From Bacteroidia bacterium (GTDB lineage Bacteria > Bacteroidota > Bacteroidia > SXHM01), in contig JAJVIC010000040.1 of assembly GCA_022072225.1 (NCBI GenBank), positions 1 to 63,731 on the forward strand: a DNA stretch of 63,731 bases. The letters are read 5' to 3'. Within the stretch, counting starts at the first letter, position 1. The number at the start of each line of letters is the position of its first letter. Made by a program: the position numbers and the translations under genes. This document shows, in pieces, positions 59,261-63,731 of this stretch. The notes below the pieces were generated by a model. That model saw only the letters and a list, made by a program, of their open reading frames with translations. It did not search any database and was not told where the DNA came from.

Positions 59261-60702
59261 CTGGTGGGGTGGTAGCCACCCGTCTTTGGGGCGCCACGGA
59301 ATTCGATTTTACCGTTGGTCTTGAGCTGTCTGAGCCAGCGTTCGGCGGTGCGAAGCGGGACGCCCAGCGTTGCGGCGATCTGGGCGGCCTTTTGGCCCGG
59401 GTGCGATTCGATATGGGCCAACAGATTGCCTATTCCGCCACTTATTCCGCCACTTATTCCGCCACTTATTCCGCCACTTACTCCGCCACTTACTCCGCTA
59501 CTTACTCCGCTACTTACTTTCTCATGTTTGCCGGGTAGCTTGAATGTGACCGTGACGGTTTCCATTTCGGAAGCAACCGTGAATGGCTCGAGCCCCGCCT
59601 GTTGCAGCAGTTCGGCAATTTTGAGGGTTCCCCGCCCCCAGGCCTCAATATGGCCGCGACGGTAGAAGGTGCTGGCGATGAGGGGGTTCCACGGCTTGGA
59701 TTCATGCGGCTTGAGCAGCTTTTCCGGGGTGAGGCCAAAGTGAAGTTCTCCTGGGGAAATGATCTCCAGGCGATCATCGTAAAGCGCCACGCCGACGGAG
59801 CCACTGCCGCTGGCGTAGTCACGGTGCACGAATGCATTAGCCAGCGCTTCGCGCACCGCTTCTACCGGGAGGAGCGGCATGTCTTCGCGCTCCATCCTGC
59901 CGGGAACGATGCGGCCGGCCACGGGCAACCAGTCAATCAGAAAGCGTTCCGCCCGGCGCATCAGCTCGAAAGCATTGCCATGGTACTGGCGGTTATCGAG
60001 GAATTCGTTCCGCGTGGTTCCCTTGAAGCGGGCGAGCCGCAACGTGAGCTGGGGAAAATCGGGTATGGGCTTGTCGCCTTTGCAAAACAGGGCCACGGCG
60101 GCCCGCGACAATCGGCTGTCATCCATGAGCAAGCCCAAACCACGCAGGATATCTGTCGGGTTTCGACTGCCCGGATCGTCGCTGCGACCTCGGCGTATGG
60201 ATTCCTCAATAGTAACGGCAATTTCCTTCGCATCGAGCTTGTCGACAGTCCAGCCTGGGGCTGGCTGGGTCTCCCAGCGGTCGGTGGCGTGCAGTGATTC
60301 AAGCAGCAGGCGCTGATAGTTTGCACGCGGCATGACCCGCGTGGTATTCAGCACACGCTCGTAGGGCACGCCACGGAATGAAACGGGCAAGAGCGTCGGG
60401 CGTTCAACCCGAAGCGCCAGCACTTCACGCCCATCGGCGACCGGTAGCCGCTGGATTTCCGGAAACAGCGGTGGTTCGAAGCCCAGGAATTCCTGTGCCA
60501 GCTCCTCCAGCGTCCGGTCTGTCACGTATTGCCCCAGGACTTTTCCCGCCGGCGTCACGCCGAAAAGCAGTTGTCCACCTTGCAAATTGGCGAATGCGCA
60601 GAGCGTCCGGCAGGCACGCTCTTTTTCTGCCGTGGATTTTTTGAACTCCATGGTTGGCGATTCGCCGGCGGAAACGAGGTATTGGAGGTCGCGGGACTTC
60701 AC
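59257..60702 (-). CDS. AlbA_2/Schlafen-like ATP-binding transcriptional-regulator-like protein
   Basis: This is a protein of about 481 residues. The N-terminal AlbA_2 domain includes GESPTMEFKKSTAEKERACRTLCAFANLQGG, listed here by its parts ESPTMEFKK and CAFANLQGGQLLFGV. The middle resembles the C-terminal ATPase/HATPase_4 domain (VEAVREALANAFVHRDY, GRGTLKIAELL). The tail is a run of SGGI/SGGV repeats followed by a winged helix (AAQIAATLGVPLRTAERWL). GTG 60702 is chosen since similarity begins there. It lies between the EPS regulator and the dehydrogenase relic and is likely inserted. Confidence 0.82.
   Translation of the reverse strand: MKSRDLQYLVSAGESPTMEFKKSTAEKERACRTLCAFANLQGGQLLFGVTPAGKVLGQYVTDRTLEELAQEFLGFEPPLFPEIQRLPVADGREVLALRVERPTLLPVSFRGVPYERVLNTTRVMPRANYQRLLLESLHATDRWETQPAPGWTVDKLDAKEIAVTIEESIRRGRSDDPGSRNPTDILRGLGLLMDDSRLSRAAVALFCKGDKPIPDFPQLTLRLARFKGTTRNEFLDNRQYHGNAFELMRRAERFLIDWLPVAGRIVPGRMEREDMPLLPVEAVREALANAFVHRDYASGSGSVGVALYDDRLEIISPGELHFGLTPEKLLKPHESKPWNPLIASTFYRRGHIEAWGRGTLKIAELLQQAGLEPFTVASEMETVTVTFKLPGKHEKVSSGVSSGVSGGVSGGISGGISGGISGGIGNLLAHIESHPGQKAAQIAATLGVPLRTAERWLRQLKTNGKIEFRGAPKTGGYHPTR
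59431..59514. repeat. 12-bp tandem repeat inside the AlbA_2 gene
   Basis: Seven copies of a 12-base unit (TATTCCGCCACT, with C-for-T changes in later copies) run in phase with the reading frame. They encode four-residue units SGGI, SGGV or SSGV that form a flexible linker between the ATPase and winged-helix domains. Because 12 is a multiple of three, copy-number changes would keep the frame. The first four units are identical, so recent expansion is plausible. Confidence 0.93.
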
Positions 60703-60802
60703 GGGCAGTTTTAAGTAGGCAGTGGGCAGCAATCTTCAAACCGTGACACTTTGTCACGGATGCGTTGCCTTCCTGTTGGCATGAACTGGCGGAAATATTC
60801 CA

Positions 60803-61177
60803 TCAGTTGTCCTGTCGGGCTGAAGCCCGACCTGCGGGGGCGTTTGGCGATACAGCGGCGTCAAGCTCCAGCCGCAGCCGCGCGATTTCCTCATGCGCGG
60901 CGCGGTATTCGTCCTCCTTCAGGCGCAGGAAGGCGCGCGTCAACTCCAGCTTGGCAGCGATGCCGCTCGGCGTGAGCAGGTAGGCGTAGGCCAGCTTGTT
61001 GTCGCTGCGGCGGAAGTTGTCGGCCTTGACCAGGCCCTTGTCGAGCAGTGCCTTGAGCAGGTAGTGGGTCTTGCCGAGGCTCACGCCGAGTGAGCGCGCA
61101 AGCTCGCGCTGGCTGATCTCGGGCTGTTCCTCGATCAGGCGGAGTACTTTGTAATGGGCGGCTTCGCGAGGGGTCAC
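60803..61177 (-). CDS. MarR-family EPS-associated transcriptional regulator
   Basis: This 124-residue winged-helix protein has SQRELARSLGVSLGKTHYLLKALLDKGLVKADNF, noted by its core motifs RELARSLGVSLGK and YLLKALLDKGLV, then LTPSGIAAKLELTRAFL and a C-terminal coiled coil. It is close to the MarR-like regulators that begin exopolysaccharide operons in betaproteobacteria. The start codon is GTG 61177. The last residues (AGRASARQDN) are encoded by a REP repeat, so its true end may once have been elsewhere. It likely controls block C. Confidence 0.87.
   Translation of the reverse strand: MTPREAAHYKVLRLIEEQPEISQRELARSLGVSLGKTHYLLKALLDKGLVKADNFRRSDNKLAYAYLLTPSGIAAKLELTRAFLRLKEDEYRAAHEEIARLRLELDAAVSPNAPAGRASARQDN
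60814..60835. repeat. Single REP-like palindrome in the 3' end of the EPS regulator gene
   Basis: This is a single copy of the palindromic 22-mer seen at 77-98 and 19818-19839, with one change near the end (CCTGC for CCTAC). It lies inside the last codons of the regulator gene, read in the minus direction. A partial ten-base match (GAAGCCCGAC) is at 63083-63092. Insertion of the repeat near the original stop may have lengthened the protein. Confidence 0.8.
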
Positions 61178-61183
61178 GGGAGT

Positions 61184-61202
61184 CCGTTCATTAGTTGAAC
61201 GG
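61184..61202. promoter_or_regulatory. Candidate operator of the EPS regulator
   Basis: A perfect inverted repeat, CCGTTCA-TTAGT-TGAACGG, begins seven bases upstream of the regulator start codon. It lies just downstream of a readable -10 box, over the probable transcription start. A seven-base-arm palindrome in this place fits a dimeric winged-helix regulator repressing its own operon. Confidence 0.6.
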
Positions 61203-61207
61203 GTGGC

Positions 61208-61236
61208 ACTTTAGCACAGCATCATGAGACGGACAA
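61208..61236 (-). promoter_or_regulatory. Sigma-70-like promoter of the EPS regulator/block C
   Basis: On the minus strand, TTGTCC (61236-61231) and TAAAGT (61213-61208) are separated by exactly 17 bases. The match to TTGACA/TATAAT is 4 of 6 for each. Transcription would begin near 61201, within the inverted repeat at 61184-61202 and about 25 bases before the GTG start. It is the only convincing promoter I can read in front of block C. Confidence 0.55.
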
Positions 61237-61371
61237 GGGTCGTTCATGCCGACCTTTTACTCCCGAAGGGGCATTTTGTGCCCCAGAAACTGCGCAGAAC
61301 TTCCTTGGTTTTTTCTGAACCGCGCAAGAATGGGTGTAAATAGGTGTCTATTGGGTGGCAGCACATTATAA

Positions 61372-61492
61372 ATTTCCCGATCAGTAAATATACTAGTGAA
61401 ATATAGCTTAAAGGCATATGACATTCCCGATCGGTAAATATAACTGGCGCTAAGGCAGATTCTGGCTGATAATTACCCGAACGGGAAATATA
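61372..61492 (+). promoter_or_regulatory. Three repeated operator-like sites upstream of hipB
   Basis: Three AT-flanked near-palindromic sites of the form TTCCCGATCGGTAAATATA lie at 61372-61392, 61423-61442 and 61472-61492. The variants are CCCGATCAGTAAATATA and CCCGAACGGGAAATATA. Their starts are 51 and 49 bases apart, near five helical turns, so a repressor could bind all three on one face and loop or oligomerise. The last site ends eight bases before the hipB start and overlaps a GATAAT -10-like box at 61468-61473. The 61178-61499 gap otherwise holds the EPS regulator promoter. HipB-type autorepression is the likely role. Confidence 0.75.
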
Positions 61493-61499
61493 GCAAGCC

Positions 61500-61760
61500 A
61501 TGACATCCATTCGATCACCTCAACAACTGGGGCATGCGCTTCGTGCCGCCCGCAAGCAGCTTGGGCTGACGCAGCCCCAGCTTGCCTTGGCGGCAGGGGT
61601 TGGTGTGCGCTTCATCGTTGACCTTGAGGCAGGCAAGCCCACCTTGCGACTTGAAAACGTGCTGCGGGTCATTGATGCCCTGGGCGGAGAGATCCAGCTG
61701 AGCGGTTTGCCGCCTGTTGCGGCCAACGATCAACTCGAGGGCAGCGGCCATGGCGCGTGA
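61500..61760 (+). CDS. hipB: HipB-like helix-turn-helix antitoxin
   Basis: This 86-residue Xre/HipB-type DNA-binding protein has LGHALRAARKQLGLTQPQLA and GVRFIVDLEAGKPTLRLENVLRVIDALG, given by its motifs ARKQLGLTQPQLALAAGV and FIVDLEAGKPT. It would bind and neutralise HipA and repress its own promoter through the sites just upstream. The stop lies 11 bases inside the hipA gene, typical of coupled toxin-antitoxin pairs. Confidence 0.9.
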   Translation: MTSIRSPQQLGHALRAARKQLGLTQPQLALAAGVGVRFIVDLEAGKPTLRLENVLRVIDALGGEIQLSGLPPVAANDQLEGSGHGA

Positions 61761-63045
61761 ATTGGGGGTCTGGTTATTCACCGACCGTGTCGGCACATTG
61801 GCGCTGGCCGATGGCCGGCTGAGTTTTTGCTATGCGCCTGACTGGCTATCGCGGCCAGATGTCATTGCCCTGTCAGCCTCCCTGCCCCTGCAAGCTGGGC
61901 TGTTCGACGACCGCATGACCCGCCCCTTTTTTGCCGGTCTGCTGCCGGAGGGGCGGATGCGCCACCTGATCGCTCAGCAATTCCAGGTTTCAGACCAGAA
62001 CGATTTTGCTTTGTTGGACCGGATCGGCGGCGAATGCGCCGGCGCCGTGACGTTTGTTGCGCCAGGGCAGGCATTGCCTGCGTCTGCCCGCGGTAATGAC
62101 GTTCAATGGCTGAGCGACGAGGAAGTCGTTGCCATCGTGGACGAATTGCCGCGTCGCCCCATGCTGGCGGGCAAAGACGGCTTGCGGCTTTCCCTTGCTG
62201 GCGCCCAGGACAAACTGCCGGTGGTTTTCGATGGAGCCCTCATCGGGCTGCCCCGCAACGGGACGCCCAGTTCCCACATCTTGAAGCCCGCCATTCATGC
62301 TGTTGAAGACAGCGTGATCAACGAAGGCTTCTGCATGGCACTGGCTGAGGCCATGCAGCTCAAGCCGGCGAAGTCGGAGATTCACACCGTCTTGAATCGC
62401 TCGTTCCTGCTGGTCGAGCGTTACGACCGGGTGGTTGGTGTCGATGGGCACCGCCAACGCCTTCATCAAGAAGATTTCTGCCAGGCACTGGGTGTGGTGC
62501 CTGAAATGAAATACCAGAACGAAGGCGGGCCGGATCTGGCTCAATGCTTCGATCTTGTGCGTCGTGTGACGCGCCCCAGCGCGCCGCAGATCCTGCGCTT
62601 GTTCGATTACGTGATCTTCAATGCGCTGATCGGCAATCAGGATGCGCACGCCAAGAATTTCTCGCTGCTGTATTCAGGAAAGACCCCTATTCTGGCGCCG
62701 TTCTACGACACGCTCTCGACAGCGGCGTACCCGACGCTGACGCCGAAGATGGCGATGAAGATCGGCAGCAAGTACGCGTTCAGCGAAGTCCAGGCGCGGC
62801 ACTGGGAGCAGTTTGCAGAAGGTGCAGGACTTGCCAAGGCACAGGCCAGGCGGCGCATTCTGGAGTTGGCAGAATCACTGCCGCCCACCGCGCGCGCGCT
62901 CCAGTCTGCAAGTGGAAACAGCTTTGCCGGAAATGCAATGGTAGAACGGATCATTGCCCTGATTGAACAACGCTGCGCCCTGACGATTGGGCGGCTGACC
63001 GACCCCGCTGCCGAAAATAAAGCGGCCGCCGAACCATCTTCCTGA
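61750..63045 (+). CDS. hipA: HipA-family serine/threonine kinase toxin
   Basis: This 431-residue protein has RMTRPFFAGLLPEGRMRHLI, LSLAGAQDKLPVVFDG and SSHILKPAI in the ATP lobe, VERYDR, HQEDFCQALG and NALIGNQDAHAKNFSLLY with the catalytic Asp-x-His-x-Lys-Asn. E. coli HipA (440 residues) phosphorylates glutamyl-tRNA synthetase and causes growth arrest; the target here is not known. All kinase motifs are intact, so the toxin is probably active. Confidence 0.92.
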   Translation: MARELGVWLFTDRVGTLALADGRLSFCYAPDWLSRPDVIALSASLPLQAGLFDDRMTRPFFAGLLPEGRMRHLIAQQFQVSDQNDFALLDRIGGECAGAVTFVAPGQALPASARGNDVQWLSDEEVVAIVDELPRRPMLAGKDGLRLSLAGAQDKLPVVFDGALIGLPRNGTPSSHILKPAIHAVEDSVINEGFCMALAEAMQLKPAKSEIHTVLNRSFLLVERYDRVVGVDGHRQRLHQEDFCQALGVVPEMKYQNEGGPDLAQCFDLVRRVTRPSAPQILRLFDYVIFNALIGNQDAHAKNFSLLYSGKTPILAPFYDTLSTAAYPTLTPKMAMKIGSKYAFSEVQARHWEQFAEGAGLAKAQARRRILELAESLPPTARALQSASGNSFAGNAMVERIIALIEQRCALTIGRLTDPAAENKAAAEPSS

Positions 63046-63091
63046 GTCACCGGCGAAAAAAGCCGCTGCGCCGTGTTGGCCGGAAGCCCGA

Positions 63092-63562
63092 CTAGCGGGC
63101 AGGCACGAGTCGCAGGATTTCGGTCACTGATTGTTCGAGCCGGCGCACGAAATCATGGCCGGCCTGAAGTGCCGAGGCCAAAACCACCGGGTCTTCGATG
63201 TATTCGTGCACCATCTGGTTGCGCAGCCGCCGCATGTCGATCCAGGATTGAGCATCCTGGACCAAGCCCAGCCGCTCGGCTCGGTCCAGATTTTCACCGA
63301 AAGCGCCGGCCTTTTCCCCCTGTGCCGCCAGGTAGATCGGGAAGACCTTGTCTCCCAGGGTGTCCTGCAAGCGCCCGAAACGGGAAACGAAAGCCTCCAC
63401 TCGTTCGGCCAGATCTTCATCCTCGTTGAGACTGCTCGCCCGCTCCGCAGTAAAGGGTTGCTTGAACAATCTCCGGTCTGTGGACTGCAGGCGGGCGAGC
63501 TCCCGTTCGACAATTTTTAGCAGCTGACGCAGCCGCTCCGCCGCGCGGCGATCGACAATCAC
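63092..63562 (-). CDS. HEPN-domain protein, probable toxin of an HEPN/MNT pair
   Basis: This 156-residue helical protein has the R-x4-H-x-Y motif in LRNQMVHEYIED near residue 115, like HepT toxins. The start is GTG 63562, which overlaps the stop of the preceding nucleotidyltransferase gene as GTGA. The protein is longer than the HEPN protein at 21055 and shares only the motif by eye. The stop lies next to a partial REP match. Confidence 0.82.
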   Translation of the reverse strand: MIVDRRAAERLRQLLKIVERELARLQSTDRRLFKQPFTAERASSLNEDEDLAERVEAFVSRFGRLQDTLGDKVFPIYLAAQGEKAGAFGENLDRAERLGLVQDAQSWIDMRRLRNQMVHEYIEDPVVLASALQAGHDFVRRLEQSVTEILRLVPAR

Positions 63563-63731
63563 AACTGCACCCCCTGGCGGCGTGCGATGTCGTGTATGGG
63601 AAGACTCAGGAGATTGGGAGCGGCCAGCACCACGTCCACCTTGCGTCCTGCCATGGTGCGACTGATCCGTCCGGCGATGCGGGCAGCGAGCGGCGCCGGA
63701 TCCGCGACGGAATGGGGTACTTCAACCAATA
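63559..63731 (-). CDS. MNT-type nucleotidyltransferase, C-terminal part
   Basis: The last 56 codons of a minus-strand gene run to a TGA at 63559-63561 and continue past the window edge. The readable part includes RTMAGRKVDVVLAAPN, with the aspartate of the third acidic position, and SLPIHDIARRQGVQL, a common C-terminus of MNT antitoxins. The overlap with the HEPN gene supports the pairing. The catalytic GS and DxD motifs lie outside the window. Confidence 0.78.
   Translation of the reverse strand, partial: LVEVPHSVADPAPLAARIAGRISRTMAGRKVDVVLAAPNLLSLPIHDIARRQGVQL

Noticed and set aside
59431-59514. Possible CRISPR array
   Set aside because: The units are directly adjacent with no spacers and lie in frame within a coding region.
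61244-61510. 88-residue minus-strand frame upstream of hipB
   Set aside because: It covers the repeated operator-like sites, has no motif and no ribosome site.

Overview
The window is a high-GC, tightly packed Gram-negative segment, most like a betaproteobacterium of the Rhodocyclales type. This is inferred from base composition, the MarR-EPS-type regulator, and the Pgl-type and legionaminic-acid-type genes; there is no rRNA or other phylogenetic marker. It is mostly one large, mosaic surface-glycan island (about 1.3-60 kb) with housekeeping genes at the left edge (HIT protein, apaH), 6-phosphogluconolactonase at 19 kb, and toxin-antitoxin genes at the right edge. No tRNA, rRNA or CRISPR array was seen.

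Layout. Block A (19.7 kb down to 0.1 kb, minus strand): 6-phosphogluconolactonase, a SerA-like dehydrogenase, sugar epimerases, a HAD phosphatase, methyltransferase and glycosyltransferases, a very unusual 956-residue fusion of a GT-C-like membrane domain to a MurJ-like flippase, then a bacillosamine-type set (PglC-, PglD-, PglE- and PglF-like), apaH and a HIT protein. A DUF4143 ATPase gene is inserted in this block. Block B (20-37.9 kb, plus strand): an HpaI-type aldolase, an MNT/HEPN pair, a KdsB-like cytidylyltransferase, a methyltransferase, a cysteate-synthase-like enzyme, a split ComD/ComE-like decarboxylase, a PhnY-like aldehyde dehydrogenase, a PglK-like ABC flippase, and a lower-GC set of deoxysugar, methylation and glycosyltransferase genes. 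Block C (61.2 kb down to 37.9 kb, minus strand): starts with a MarR-EPS-type regulator behind a readable promoter and operator, then a PseB-, cytidylyltransferase- and aminotransferase-bearing nonulosonic-acid operon containing an acyl-carrier-protein side pathway (FkbH, ACP, MaoC-reductase fusion, AMP ligase with carrier domain), then legI, legH, legG, ptmE and legB homologues. Block D (61.5-63.7 kb): hipBA behind three repeated operator-like sites, and a second HEPN/MNT pair that runs off the end.

How it fits together. PglF/E/D/C-like enzymes would make and attach a diacetamido-trideoxyhexose phosphate to undecaprenyl phosphate. The glycosyltransferases would extend it with deoxyaminosugar and nonulosonic-acid residues, and the PglK-like transporter and/or the MurJ fusion would flip the product. 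Two sub-pathways are the most novel-looking. One is the cysteate synthase-ComD-ComE-aldehyde dehydrogenase cassette, which mirrors the first half of Methanosarcina coenzyme M biosynthesis but sits in a glycan locus, suggesting a sulfonated (sulfoacetaldehyde or sulfoacetate derived) glycan building block. The other is the glyceryl/hydroxyacyl-ACP side pathway, probably supplying an unusual N- or O-acyl group for a nonulosonic acid. Almost every gene joins the next by ATGA, GTGA, TTGA or TGATG overlaps, so translation is heavily coupled. All family names come from reading motifs by eye; no database search was run.
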